Source: Hyphomicrobiales bacterium (lineage in GTDB: Bacteria; Pseudomonadota; Alphaproteobacteria; Rhizobiales; Rhizobiaceae). Taken from it: a DNA stretch of 64,000 bases. The stretch is from contig UBZT01000009.1 in NCBI GenBank assembly GCA_900470155.1, positions 186,001-250,000 of the forward strand, written 5' to 3'. The position numbers and the translations under genes are program-made. The notes beneath the pieces are model-generated. The model saw only the letters and a list, made by a program, of their open reading frames with translations. It was not told the DNA's origin and did not search any database. Every line of letters begins with the position of its first letter. Within the stretch, counting starts at the first letter, position 1. Shown here piece after piece: positions 17,477 to 25,816 of the stretch.

Positions 17477-18724
17477 ATGTCAGATTCATTACAATCGGCG
17501 CCCAAGGCCCTGGGGGCGATGGGCCGGATGGAATTCATCGCGATGATGGCATTCCTGATGGCGCTGAATGCGCTGGCCATCGACATCATGTTGCCTGGCT
17601 TGCAGGAAATCGGCGCCTCGCTGAACGTCGACAATGAGAACCATCGGCAATATGTCGTCTCCGCCTACCTGATCGGCTTCGGCGTCGCCCAACTGTTCTA
17701 CGGCCCGATCGCCGACCGCTTCGGCCGCCGCACTCCGATGATCATCGGCCTTGCGATCTACGTCATCTCGTCACTGGCTGTCGTTCTGGTACCGTCATTC
17801 GGCATGCTGCTGCTGCTGCGCTTCATCCAGGGCATCGGCTCGGCCGCCACCCGCGTCATCACCGTGTCGATCGTGCGCGACGTCTACGGCGGTCGTCGCA
17901 TGGCGGAAGTGATGTCTCTGATCATGATGGTGTTCATGGTCATCCCGGTCGTCGCTCCAGGCACCGGCCAGGTGATCATGATGTTCGGCCACTGGCACTG
18001 GATCTTCGTCTTCATGGCCGCGATCGCGGTCATTGTCGGAACCTGGATGTATGTGCGCCTGCCCGAAACGCTGGCCGCCGAAGACGTCCGCCCGTTCACC
18101 GCGCGCGTCATCTACGACGGCTTCCGTATCGTTCTGACCAATCGTGTCGCACTCTGCTACACGATCGCCAGCACTTTCATCTTCGGCGCCCTGTTCGGCT
18201 TCATCAACTCGGCGCAGCAGATCTATGTCGGCATCTACGGCCTCGGCGTCTGGTTTCCGGTCGCTTTTGCCGGCGTTGCGATCTTCATGGCGCTGTCCTC
18301 CTTCGTCAACGCCAAGCTGGTCGGCCGTTTCGGCATGCGCAAACTGTCGCACGCATCGCTGCTCGGCTTCATCGCCATCAACCTGATCTGGTTGATCGTG
18401 CAGGTGCTCGGACCGCAACCCATGCCGTTCGCCCTGTTCATCACCTTCTTCTCGCTGGCGATGTTCCAGTTCGGCTGGATCGGTTCGAACTTCAACTCGC
18501 TTGCCATGGAACCGCTCGGCCACGTTGCCGGCACGGCTTCTTCAGTGCTCGGCTTCATGGGCACGGTGGGCGGCTCTCTGATCGGTGCGGCCATTGGCCA
18601 GGCCTATGACGGCACTGCCCTGCCGATGGTGGCGGGCTATTTCGTCGTTTCGATCATCGGCCTGATCTTCGTCCTGATCGGCGAAAAGGGACGGCTGTTC
18701 CACGCACACAACCAACCGGTCTGA
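17477..18724 (+). CDS. MFS exporter, Bcr/CflA type
   Basis: The 415-residue inner-membrane protein has about 12 hydrophobic helices and the drug:proton antiporter-1 motifs typical of Bcr/CflA exporters: ALNALAIDIMLPGLQEIG in helix 1, GVAQLFYGPIADRFGRRTPM as the loop 2-3 motif A, RFIQGIGSAATRVITVSIVRD in helix 4 and PVVAPGTGQ as motif C. Homologues export bicyclomycin, chloramphenicol or sulfonamides, but the substrate cannot be read here. The ATG at 17477 follows AAGG by nine bases. It is transcribed alone between two terminators. Confidence 0.92.
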   Translation: MSDSLQSAPKALGAMGRMEFIAMMAFLMALNALAIDIMLPGLQEIGASLNVDNENHRQYVVSAYLIGFGVAQLFYGPIADRFGRRTPMIIGLAIYVISSLAVVLVPSFGMLLLLRFIQGIGSAATRVITVSIVRDVYGGRRMAEVMSLIMMVFMVIPVVAPGTGQVIMMFGHWHWIFVFMAAIAVIVGTWMYVRLPETLAAEDVRPFTARVIYDGFRIVLTNRVALCYTIASTFIFGALFGFINSAQQIYVGIYGLGVWFPVAFAGVAIFMALSSFVNAKLVGRFGMRKLSHASLLGFIAINLIWLIVQVLGPQPMPFALFITFFSLAMFQFGWIGSNFNSLAMEPLGHVAGTASSVLGFMGTVGGSLIGAAIGQAYDGTALPMVAGYFVVSIIGLIFVLIGEKGRLFHAHNQPV

Positions 18725-18741
18725 GTTGGCGGCAGATGTAG

Positions 18742-18767
18742 AAAAGGCCCGGGAGACCGGGCCTTTT
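18742..18767. terminator. Bidirectional terminator between convergent genes
   Basis: AAAAGGCCCGG (18742-18752) pairs with CCGGGCCTTTT (18757-18767), with T runs on both strands. It serves the MFS gene on the + strand and the phosphatase gene on the - strand. Confidence 0.85.
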
Positions 18768-18770
18768 TCG

Positions 18771-19592
18771 TTATACCGTGAAGATCTTCTCACGCAGTTC
18801 CTGCCAGGTGTCCTCGTCGGCCGCGACCAGCAGTCCGCCGTCGGTATGATGCGGTAGATAAGCCGATCCGTCGAAGCGGGCAACATGGCCACCGGCCTCC
18901 TGCATCAACAGCGCACCGGCCAGATGATCCCAGGGCATCAGCTTGTTGTACATGGCAAAATCCATGTGCCCCTGCGCCAGCAGGCGGTATTCGTGGGCCG
19001 CACAGCGATAGCTGGTGAACAGCCGCACATCAGCCAGATTGACCAGAAGCTTCCGGCGCGTCTCGATGTCGAAATAGCCGGTATTGGCAATGCCGATCAT
19101 CTGTTCGAGCGGCTGTGACGGGCGCATGAACATCTGCTCCTGCGAACCATCGGGCTTGCACATCCAACTGCCGGACCCCTTCTCGACAATCGCCCAGTCA
19201 TTGCCGATCGGATCATAGATCAAACCGGCAACCGTCTCGCCCTTGCTGATCACGGACAGCATCACGCCGAACAGTGCGAGGCCCGAGGCAAAGTTGAACG
19301 TGCCGTCGATCGGATCGACCACAACGGCAAGGTCGGCACCCACAAGCTTGCCAAGCAGCGCCGGATCGGCCGCCACCGCTTCCTCGCCGATGAACAAGGC
19401 GTCCGGCATGATCTCGGCGACACCATCGCGGATCAGCCGTTCGGCAGCTTCGTCCGCCTCGGTCACGAGATCGATCGCCTCACTTTTCATCCGGACATCG
19501 CCGTCGCCCAGATTGCGAAAACGCGGCAGGATTTCACGGACGGCTGCCTCCTGCAAAAGATTGGCAAGCGCTGCAATATCGATGTCGGCCAT
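18771..19592 (-). CDS. Inositol monophosphatase family enzyme
   Basis: This Mg-dependent, Li-sensitive phosphatase-fold enzyme has 273 residues. Signature motifs are GEEAV (first metal site), VDPIDGTFNFASG (central metal-binding motif) and PWDHLAGALLMQEAGG. Substrates in the family range from myo-inositol 1-phosphate to histidinol phosphate and 3'-phosphoadenosine phosphate, and the sequence alone does not decide. The stop of ttcA (TAA) directly abuts this ATG with no spacer, so both are one operon, ttcA first. Confidence 0.9.
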   Translation of the reverse strand: MADIDIAALANLLQEAAVREILPRFRNLGDGDVRMKSEAIDLVTEADEAAERLIRDGVAEIMPDALFIGEEAVAADPALLGKLVGADLAVVVDPIDGTFNFASGLALFGVMLSVISKGETVAGLIYDPIGNDWAIVEKGSGSWMCKPDGSQEQMFMRPSQPLEQMIGIANTGYFDIETRRKLLVNLADVRLFTSYRCAAHEYRLLAQGHMDFAMYNKLMPWDHLAGALLMQEAGGHVARFDGSAYLPHHTDGGLLVAADEDTWQELREKIFTV

Positions 19593-20480
19593 TTAGCTAT
19601 CCTTGGAAATATGAAGTGCGGAAAAATCGAAAAGCTTGGGGTCGAGCAGATGCGAGGCATCGACATGCCCGAGGGCCCTGAGCATCGCGTCCTTGCGGCC
19701 CGGCATTTTTGCTTCGATGCCAGCCAGCATATCCTTCATCGCATTGCGCTGCAGGCCATCCTGCGAGCCACAGAGATCGCAGGGAATGATCGGGAATTCC
19801 ATGGCCTGGGCAAACCGCGCCATGTCGTCTTCCGCCACATAGGCAAGCGGCCGCATGACGAAGAGATCCTTCTCATCGTTGAGCAGCTTGGCCGGCATGG
19901 CGGACAGCCGCCCGCCATGGAAGAAATTCATGAAGAATGTTTCGAGAATGTCTTCACGGTGGTGCCCGAGCACCAGCGCATCGCAGCCTTCCTCGCGCGC
20001 GATCCGGTAGAGATTGCCGCGACGCAGGCGCGAACAGAGGGAGCAATAGGTGCCGCCTGACGGTACTTTCTCTTTCACGATCGAATAGGTGTCGCGATAT
20101 TCGATCCTGTGTTCGACACCAATCGCCGTCAGATAGTCCGGCAGCACATGTTTGGGGAAATTCGGCTGGCCCTGATCAAGATTGCAGGCGATCAGCTCGA
20201 CCGGCAGCAGGCCGCGCCATTTCAGGTCGAGCAGGATAGCCAGCAGACCATAGCTGTCCTTGCCGCCGGACAGGCCTACCAACCAACGCTTCTGGCCCCT
20301 CAGCATGTCGAAATCGGTGATTGCCTGACGGACCTGGCGGATCAGCCGCTTGCGCAGCTTGTTGAACGACACGGACTGCGGCGCCTTGGCGAAAATCGGA
20401 TGGATGCCGGCGAGGTCGAGTTCGTCCTCTGGGGTGGTGGAATCGGCGCCAAATGTATCGGCGGGCAAGGAAATGTTCAT
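19593..20480 (-). CDS. ttcA: tRNA 2-thiocytidine(32) synthetase TtcA
   Basis: TtcA thiolates C32 of some tRNAs using ATP and a [4Fe-4S] cluster. The 295 residues carry the PP-loop SGGKDS at 71-76 and the two CxxC pairs, [10 protein letters not shown] and CDLCGSQDG, that hold the cluster. [19 protein letters not shown] is also family specific. The ATG at 20480 has GGGAG seven bases upstream; a longer frame reaching 20528 is unlikely. It is the first gene of a two-gene unit with the phosphatase. Confidence 0.95.
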   Translation of the reverse strand: MNISLPADTFGADSTTPEDELDLAGIHPIFAKAPQSVSFNKLRKRLIRQVRQAITDFDMLRGQKRWLVGLSGGKDSYGLLAILLDLKWRGLLPVELIACNLDQGQPNFPKHVLPDYLTAIGVEHRIEYRDTYSIVKEKVPSGGTYCSLCSRLRRGNLYRIAREEGCDALVLGHHREDILETFFMNFFHGGRLSAMPAKLLNDEKDLFVMRPLAYVAEDDMARFAQAMEFPIIPCDLCGSQDGLQRNAMKDMLAGIEAKMPGRKDAMLRALGHVDASHLLDPKLFDFSALHISKDS

Positions 20481-20549
20481 TTCGGGCTCCCTCGGGCGCT
20501 GGGGCCGCGTGGCATATCGTGTGTGCAATGCCCCTTTAAGTCGTCAAGA

Positions 20550-21476
20550 TCAAGTGCCGAAGACAGACCAGCCCGTCTTCGTCGCCAGCATTTCCAGCGC
20601 GACAGAGCCGAGCGCCGAATTGCCGACCTTGTTGAGCCCCGGCGACCAGACAGCGATCGACGCCTTGCCCGGCGCGACTGCCAGGATGCCGCCGCCGACG
20701 CCGGACTTGCCCGGCAGGCCGACATGGAAGGCAAAATCACCCGAACCGTCGTAATGCCCGCACATCATCATCAGCGCGTTGATGCGCCGTGCACGCTTGG
20801 GCGAGACGACCGAAAACCCGGTCAACGGATTGGTGCCGCGATGGGCGAGATAGAGGCCGGCATGGGAGAGCTGGACGCAGCTCAGTGCCAGGGCGCATTG
20901 GTGGAAATAGACGCCAAGCACATGCTCGACCGGATGATGCAGGTTACCGAAACCACGCATGAAATTGGCCAGGGCGAAATTCCGATAACCGGTCTTCTGC
21001 TCAGACTGCGCCACTTTCTCGTCGATCGACAGCGTCTCGTCATCGGCGACGTAGCGCATGAAACGCAGATATTCGCCGATCGCCTCGCGCGGCGCGTGGC
21101 CGGCCAACACCATGTCGGCGACGACGATCGCACCAGCATTGATGAACGGATTGCGCGGAATGCCATGCTCGTGTTCAAGCTGCACGATGGAGTTGAACGC
21201 AGACCCTGATGGTTCGCGCCCGACGCGGTTCCACACACCCTCGCCGGCCTTGCCGAGCGCCAACGTCAGCATGAAAACCTTGGAAATGCTCTGGATGGAA
21301 AACGCCGCATCCGCATCGCCGGCCTTGTAGGTCTGCCTCTCAACCGTGGTGATCGCAATGCCGAACTGCTTGGGGTCGATCCGTGCCAGTTCTGGAATGT
21401 AGTCGGCCACCTTGCCCTCGCCCAGCCGGGGCTCGAGCTCGCGCACGATGTCGTCAACGATCGCCTGCAGGTCCAT
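20550..21476 (-). CDS. glsA: Glutaminase A (serine-type)
   Basis: This enzyme hydrolyses glutamine to glutamate and ammonia and has a beta-lactamase-like fold. The 308 residues match the family. [10 protein letters not shown] contains the SxxK nucleophile (Ser and Lys); NPFINAGAI and the closing GGGILAV loop are also present. I take the ATG at 21476 because GAGGGTGG precedes it and homologues start MDLQ; an in-frame ATG at 21515 is possible. It stands between ttcA and rpsD on the same strand but after the rpsD terminator. Confidence 0.95.
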   Translation of the reverse strand: MDLQAIVDDIVRELEPRLGEGKVADYIPELARIDPKQFGIAITTVERQTYKAGDADAAFSIQSISKVFMLTLALGKAGEGVWNRVGREPSGSAFNSIVQLEHEHGIPRNPFINAGAIVVADMVLAGHAPREAIGEYLRFMRYVADDETLSIDEKVAQSEQKTGYRNFALANFMRGFGNLHHPVEHVLGVYFHQCALALSCVQLSHAGLYLAHRGTNPLTGFSVVSPKRARRINALMMMCGHYDGSGDFAFHVGLPGKSGVGGGILAVAPGKASIAVWSPGLNKVGNSALGSVALEMLATKTGWSVFGT

Positions 21477-21540
21477 GTCCACCCTCTCGCTCGGAAGCGT
21501 TGGCACAATATTCATTGTCCACCATCCCACTGCAAACAGA

Positions 21541-21566
21541 AAAAGCCGCCCCGAAGGACGGCTTTT
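21541..21566 (-). terminator. Rho-independent terminator of rpsD
   Basis: Read on the - strand, AAAAGCCGTCC-TTCG-GGGCGGCTTTTT forms a classical stem with a stable TTCG tetraloop and a T run. It lies 23 bases after the rpsD stop. Confidence 0.88.
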
Positions 21567-21588
21567 CCAAAAATCCGAAACGCGTCGA

Positions 21589-22206
21589 TTAACGCGAGTA
21601 GAATTCGACGACCAGCTGCGGTTCCATGACGACAGCGTAAGGAACGTCGGACAGGGTCGGGACGCGAGCGAAGGTAGCGACCATCTTGTTGTGGTCGACT
21701 TCGATGTAGTCCGGAACGTCACGCTCGGCGAGCTGGACCGATTCGAGAACGGTGACCAGTTGCTTCGACTTCTGGCGAACTTCGATCACGTCGCCAGCCT
21801 TGCAGCGGTACGAGCCGATGTTGACCTTGACGCCGTTGACGGTGACGTGGCCGTGGTTGACGAACTGACGGGCAGCAAAGACGGTCGGTACGAACTTGGC
21901 GCGGTATACGATCGCGTCCAGACGCGATTCGAGCAGACCGATCAGGTTCTCCGAAGTGTCACCCTTGCGGCGGTTGGCTTCGTCATAGGTTGCACGGAAC
22001 TGCTTTTCGCGCAGGTCGCCGTAGTAGCCCTTGAGCTTCTGCTTGGCGCGGAGCTGGACACCGAAGTCCGAAAGCTTGCCCTTGCGGCGCTGACCGTGCT
22101 GGCCAGGACCATATTCGCGGCGGTTGACCGGGGACTTAGGACGACCCCAGATATTTTCGCCCATGCGGCGATCGATTTTGTACTTGGATGCAGCGCGCTT
22201 GCTCAT
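21589..22206 (-). CDS. rpsD: 30S ribosomal protein S4
   Basis: S4 binds 16S rRNA early in 30S assembly and in some bacteria represses its own synthesis. The 205 residues begin [22 protein letters not shown], a common alphaproteobacterial form, and show [15 protein letters not shown] plus the S4 RNA-binding domain ([37 protein letters not shown]). AAGGAA precedes the ATG. It is a single-gene unit with a consensus promoter, a roughly 165-base structured leader and its own terminator. Confidence 0.98.
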   Translation of the reverse strand: MSKRAASKYKIDRRMGENIWGRPKSPVNRREYGPGQHGQRRKGKLSDFGVQLRAKQKLKGYYGDLREKQFRATYDEANRRKGDTSENLIGLLESRLDAIVYRAKFVPTVFAARQFVNHGHVTVNGVKVNIGSYRCKAGDVIEVRQKSKQLVTVLESVQLAERDVPDYIEVDHNKMVATFARVPTLSDVPYAVVMEPQLVVEFYSR

Positions 22207-22372
22207 CGCATTTCCTTCTCAACAGGTTACACCGGTTTGTTGCCAAACCGGATCAAGGAAACACGCCCTCCTCTGAGTTCCGTTTTAGAAACTCTGACAG
22301 GCCTCTCACGTAAAGCGTACGGGAAAACCACGGGACATGTCGTTAAACCACGGGCTCTAGGAACCCGAAGTT
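22207..22372 (-). promoter_or_regulatory. Structured 5' leader of rpsD
   Basis: The predicted transcript start near 22372 leaves a leader of about 165 bases. It contains a perfect 8-base hairpin CCGGTTTG/CAAACCGG (22232-22251) close to the ribosome site. A GAGTT/AACTC stem lies near 22276-22294. A direct repeat AAACCACGGG, read on the + strand, occurs at 22325-22334 and 22345-22354. Long structured leaders on ribosomal protein genes often mediate autogenous control; that role is inferred. Confidence 0.45.
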
Positions 22373-22378
22373 GAGGCG

Positions 22379-22407
22379 GCTATATGGGGGATGGCCGGAA
22401 ATGTCAA
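22379..22407 (-). promoter_or_regulatory. Sigma-70 promoter of rpsD
   Basis: On the - strand a perfect TTGACA (22407-22402) and TATAGC (22384-22379) are separated by exactly 17 bases. This is the best promoter match in the window, as expected for a ribosomal protein gene. Confidence 0.8.
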
Positions 22408-22453
22408 CATTGTGACTTGAAGTTTCCAAGCCGCTGTCCCATCTGACCTTTCA

Positions 22454-22541
22454 CGCAGCCACCGGGCCCCTCTGACGTTGAGCGCCGGATTCTCGTGATG
22501 TCGGGGCTGCGATCAAAAACCTTTCCGGCAAAGGGATCCTC
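22454..22541 (+). promoter_or_regulatory. Structured leader region of terC
   Basis: CGCAGCC (22454-22460) pairs with GGCTGCG (22505-22511), enclosing a GC-rich region with internal CCGG pairings. AAGGGA and the terC start follow. terC/alx genes are often controlled by the manganese-sensing yybP-ykoY riboswitch, but I cannot align the conserved loops of that motif here, so this remains an unassigned RNA structure. Confidence 0.35.
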
Positions 22542-23543
22542 ATGTTGGATTTTCTTTGGGTTGACTTCCTTGGCACACCTTCCTGGATGTGGCTTACTTT
22601 CGTTTCTCTCGTTGCCTTTCTACTCGCTCTCGACCTTGGCGTCATGCACAAGGAAAGCCGTGAAATCGGCATCAAGGAGAGTTTTCTTCTCTCAGGCTTC
22701 TATATGACCCTCGGCGTCGCCTTCGGCGGCTGGGTCTGGTTTCAGAGCGGCCAGCAGGCCGGCCTGGAATATCTGACGGGCTTTGTCGTCGAAAAGAGCC
22801 TGGCGATGGACAATATCTTCGTCATCGCGATGATCTTCGGCTATTTCTCCATCCCCCGCGCCTACCAGCATCGCGTTCTCCTCTGGGGCATTCTCGGTGT
22901 CATCGTCCTGCGTGGCGTGATGATTGCCGCAGGTGCAGCCATCGTCGAAAACTACGACTGGGTTCTCTATCTCTTCGCCGCCTTCCTGGTCATCACCGGC
23001 ATCAAGATGCTGCTGACGGCCGAGCAGGAACATGACGTCTCGAGCAATCCGGTCCTGAAGTTCCTGCAGAAGCGATTGCCCGTCACCAACGGCCTGCGCG
23101 ACGAGAAATTCCTCGTGCGTGAACCGGATGAAAAGACCGGCAAGCTGAAGACCTACATCACGCCGCTCTTCCTGGCACTGATCATGGTCGAACTGGCCGA
23201 TGTCATCTTCGCCGTCGACTCGATCCCGGCGATCTTTGCGATCACCACCGATCCCTTCATCGTCTACACGTCGAACATCTTCGCGATCCTCGGACTGCGC
23301 GCGCTCTATTTTGCGCTTTCGGCCCTGATCCACCGCTTCGCCTATCTGAAATATGCGCTGTCGGTCGTGCTGATCTTCATCGGTTCGAAGATCTTCGTCG
23401 CCGACATGCTGGGTCTCGCCAAGATCCCGCCGGTCGTCTCGCTGTCGGTCACCATCGGCATCCTCGCCGTCGGCATCCTGGGTTCCCTCTGGGCAACCCG
23501 CAACATCGACAAGGATGACGCCAAGGCCGTCACCGAACAGTGA
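22542..23543 (+). CDS. TerC/Alx family membrane protein (putative Mn exporter)
   Basis: The 333-residue inner-membrane protein has about nine hydrophobic segments. Family marks are LALDLGVMHKESREIGIKES, EKSLAMDNIFVIAMIF and VELADVIFAVDSIPAIFAIT; the conserved Asp/Glu residues (LAMDN, ELADVIFAVD) lie in the membrane. TerC/Alx members are linked to tellurite resistance, pH response and manganese export during protein metalation. AAGGGA precedes the ATG by six bases. The gene is divergent from rpsD and has a structured leader. Confidence 0.93.
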   Translation: MLDFLWVDFLGTPSWMWLTFVSLVAFLLALDLGVMHKESREIGIKESFLLSGFYMTLGVAFGGWVWFQSGQQAGLEYLTGFVVEKSLAMDNIFVIAMIFGYFSIPRAYQHRVLLWGILGVIVLRGVMIAAGAAIVENYDWVLYLFAAFLVITGIKMLLTAEQEHDVSSNPVLKFLQKRLPVTNGLRDEKFLVREPDEKTGKLKTYITPLFLALIMVELADVIFAVDSIPAIFAITTDPFIVYTSNIFAILGLRALYFALSALIHRFAYLKYALSVVLIFIGSKIFVADMLGLAKIPPVVSLSVTIGILAVGILGSLWATRNIDKDDAKAVTEQ

Positions 23544-23697
23544 CCTGATCTCACAGGGGGGCGGCATCACCGCCGTCCCCGCCTCCATCAGTTTGCACTC
23601 AAAATATCGTGACGACTGTTTGCGACGCTGACAGCTTGGTCAAACTGGTCTAAAGCCGACACAACACTCAGATTTCACGCTCGTGCTCAGGACTGTC

Positions 23698-24510
23698 ATG
23701 ACCTACCGCAACGCTTCCTTCTTCCTCTCGTCCGTCATGGCGCTCGTGGCCGCATTCGGACCGACACAGGCGTTCGCCGGTCGTGCCCATGTGATCCTCG
23801 ATGCCAATACCGGGCAGGTGCTTGAGGCCGAAAATGCCGATGCCATCAACTATCCGGCGTCGCTGACCAAGATGATGACGTTGTACCTGACCTTCGAGGC
23901 CCTGCACCAGAAACGCTTCGGCTGGGATGATCGGCTGGTGATGTCGGAAAACGCCGAGAGCAAAGAACCCTACAAATTCGCAGTCGGCGCCGGCAATAAG
24001 ATCACTGTGCGCGAAGCCGTCATGGGCATGATCGTGCTGTCGACTAACGATGCGGCCGTCGCGGTCGCAGAAACGCTCGCCGGTTCCGAACAGGCCTTCG
24101 GTCAGATGATGACCGCCAAGGCCCGCACGCTCGGCATGACCAGCACGGTCTTCACCAATCCGGCCGGTCTGCCGGACCCCAACCAGGTGACGACGGCCGC
24201 CGACATGGCGCGGCTGGGCCTAGCCCTGATGCGCGATTATCCGGAAGAGTACAAACTGTTTTCCACGACCCGCCTCACCTTTCGCAGCATGAAATTCCGC
24301 GGACACAACAACTTGCTGTCCACTTATCCGGGTGCGGACGGCATCAAGACCGGCTATACCAAGGCCTCTGGCTACAATCTCGTCAGTTCTGCCAGCAATG
24401 GCACACGCCGCGTCGTCGGCGTTGTCCTCGGCGGCGACAGCGCAGCCGAACGTGACGGCCAGATGGCAGCCCTGTTCGACAAATATCTGGGCGCGCAGTC
24501 CGGACAATAA
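23698..24510 (+). CDS. D-alanyl-D-alanine carboxypeptidase (PBP5-like)
   Basis: This is a periplasmic penicillin-binding protein that trims the terminal D-Ala of peptidoglycan peptides. A signal peptide ends near QAFAG. The catalytic motifs are SLTK at 55-58, STNDAA (SxN) and GIKTGYT (KTG). At 270 residues it lacks the C-terminal PBP5 domain and amphipathic anchor, and is a short soluble type. The ATG at 23698 has AGGA seven bases upstream. pepT begins 26 bases after its stop, so the two are probably co-transcribed. Confidence 0.92.
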   Translation: MTYRNASFFLSSVMALVAAFGPTQAFAGRAHVILDANTGQVLEAENADAINYPASLTKMMTLYLTFEALHQKRFGWDDRLVMSENAESKEPYKFAVGAGNKITVREAVMGMIVLSTNDAAVAVAETLAGSEQAFGQMMTAKARTLGMTSTVFTNPAGLPDPNQVTTAADMARLGLALMRDYPEEYKLFSTTRLTFRSMKFRGHNNLLSTYPGADGIKTGYTKASGYNLVSSASNGTRRVVGVVLGGDSAAERDGQMAALFDKYLGAQSGQ

Positions 24511-24535
24511 CCTCTTCAGAGATCGGATACGCTCC

Positions 24536-25774
24536 ATGACCGATACAGTCCTCGACCGCTTTCTCCGCTATGTCGTGATCGACACCCAGTCCGATCCGAA
24601 GTCTTCTGCCCAGCCATCGACGGAAAAGCAGAAGGATCTGGGCCGGATCCTGGTCCAAGAGCTTTTGGCCCTCGGCCTCTCCGACGCCCACCTTGATGAG
24701 CACGGCAATATCTATGCGACCATCCCGGCCAACACCGACAAGCCGGTACCGGTCATCTGCTTCTGCTCGCATATGGACACCGCTCCTGATTTCACCGGCA
24801 CCAATGTCAAGCCGCAGATCGTCTGCAACTATCGCGGCGGTGACATCCGCCTGACCGGCGACACGAACCAGGTGATCCGCGTCGAAAGCCATCCGCAGCT
24901 AAAGAACCAGATCGGCAACGACATCGTCACGACCGACGGCACGACCCTTCTGGGCGCAGACGACAAGGCGGGGATCGCCGAGATCATGACGGCTGCGGCA
25001 ACTCTGCTTGCCAATCCGGATATCAGCCACGGCACGATCAAGATCCTGTTCACCACCGATGAGGAAATCGGCCGCGGTGCCGACAAGGTGGATCTCGACA
25101 AGCTCGGCGCCCGCTTTGCCTATACGCTTGACGGCAGCACGGTCGGGGAAATTGAAAATGAGACCTTCTCCGCCGATGGCGTCGAGATCGACATCACCGG
25201 CGTCGCCATGCATCCGGGCTATGCCAAGGGCAAGATGGAAAACGCCATCAAGATCGCCAGCGACATCGTCGCGCGCCTGCCAAGAGATCTCACGCCGGAG
25301 GCGACCGAGGGCAAGCAGGGCTTCATCCACCCGACCAATATCAGCGGCTCGATGGAAAGCGCCCATATCAGCCTGATTGTCCGCGACTTTACCGACGACG
25401 GTCTGGTGGAGAAGGAAAAGCTTCTGGAAGACATCACCCGGGACGAGATGAAAGCCTATCCAGGCTCAAGCTACAGCTTCAAGGTCAAGCAGCAGTATCG
25501 CAACATGAAGCAGGTTCTCGACCAGCATCCCGAGGTCGTCGACCATCTCGCCGAAGCGGTGCGCCGCGTCGGCTTGGAGCCCAAGCTGCACAGCATCCGT
25601 GGCGGCACGGACGGCTCACGCCTATCCTTTATGGGCCTGCCCTGCCCCAATATCTATACCGGCGGCCACGCCTATCACTCACCGCTCGAATGGGTGAGCG
25701 TCCAGGATATGGAAACGGCAGCAAGGACCATTGTCGAACTGGTGAAGGTCTGGGAAGAAAAGACTGCGGCCTGA
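24536..25774 (+). CDS. pepT: Peptidase T (tripeptide aminopeptidase)
   Basis: PepT removes N-terminal residues from tripeptides and is a cytoplasmic M20 zinc peptidase. The 412 residues are close to the roughly 408 of characterised PepT. Metal and catalytic motifs are CSHMDTAPDF (His-Asp), LLGADDKAGIAEIM (bridging Asp) and FTTDEEIGRGADK (Glu-Glu). A lid domain follows, then GGTDGSRLSFMGLPCPNIYTGG. The ATG at 24536 is chosen from MTDTVLDRFLRYV, the family start. Confidence 0.96.
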   Translation: MTDTVLDRFLRYVVIDTQSDPKSSAQPSTEKQKDLGRILVQELLALGLSDAHLDEHGNIYATIPANTDKPVPVICFCSHMDTAPDFTGTNVKPQIVCNYRGGDIRLTGDTNQVIRVESHPQLKNQIGNDIVTTDGTTLLGADDKAGIAEIMTAAATLLANPDISHGTIKILFTTDEEIGRGADKVDLDKLGARFAYTLDGSTVGEIENETFSADGVEIDITGVAMHPGYAKGKMENAIKIASDIVARLPRDLTPEATEGKQGFIHPTNISGSMESAHISLIVRDFTDDGLVEKEKLLEDITRDEMKAYPGSSYSFKVKQQYRNMKQVLDQHPEVVDHLAEAVRRVGLEPKLHSIRGGTDGSRLSFMGLPCPNIYTGGHAYHSPLEWVSVQDMETAARTIVELVKVWEEKTAA

Positions 25775-25788
25775 CCAGCCAATGATGC

Positions 25789-25809
25789 AACGGGGCACCC
25801 CGCCCCGTT
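25789..25809. terminator. Shared hairpin between pepT and the HerA-like gene
   Basis: AACGGGG (25789-25795) pairs with CCCCGTT (25803-25809) over a 7-base loop, between convergent stop codons. No T tract on either side. Confidence 0.4.
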
Positions 25810-25816
25810 CATCGGC

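Noticed and set aside
22454-22541. Confident yybP-ykoY manganese riboswitch call
   Set aside because: A closing stem exists but the conserved internal loops could not be aligned by eye, so it is listed only as an unassigned leader.
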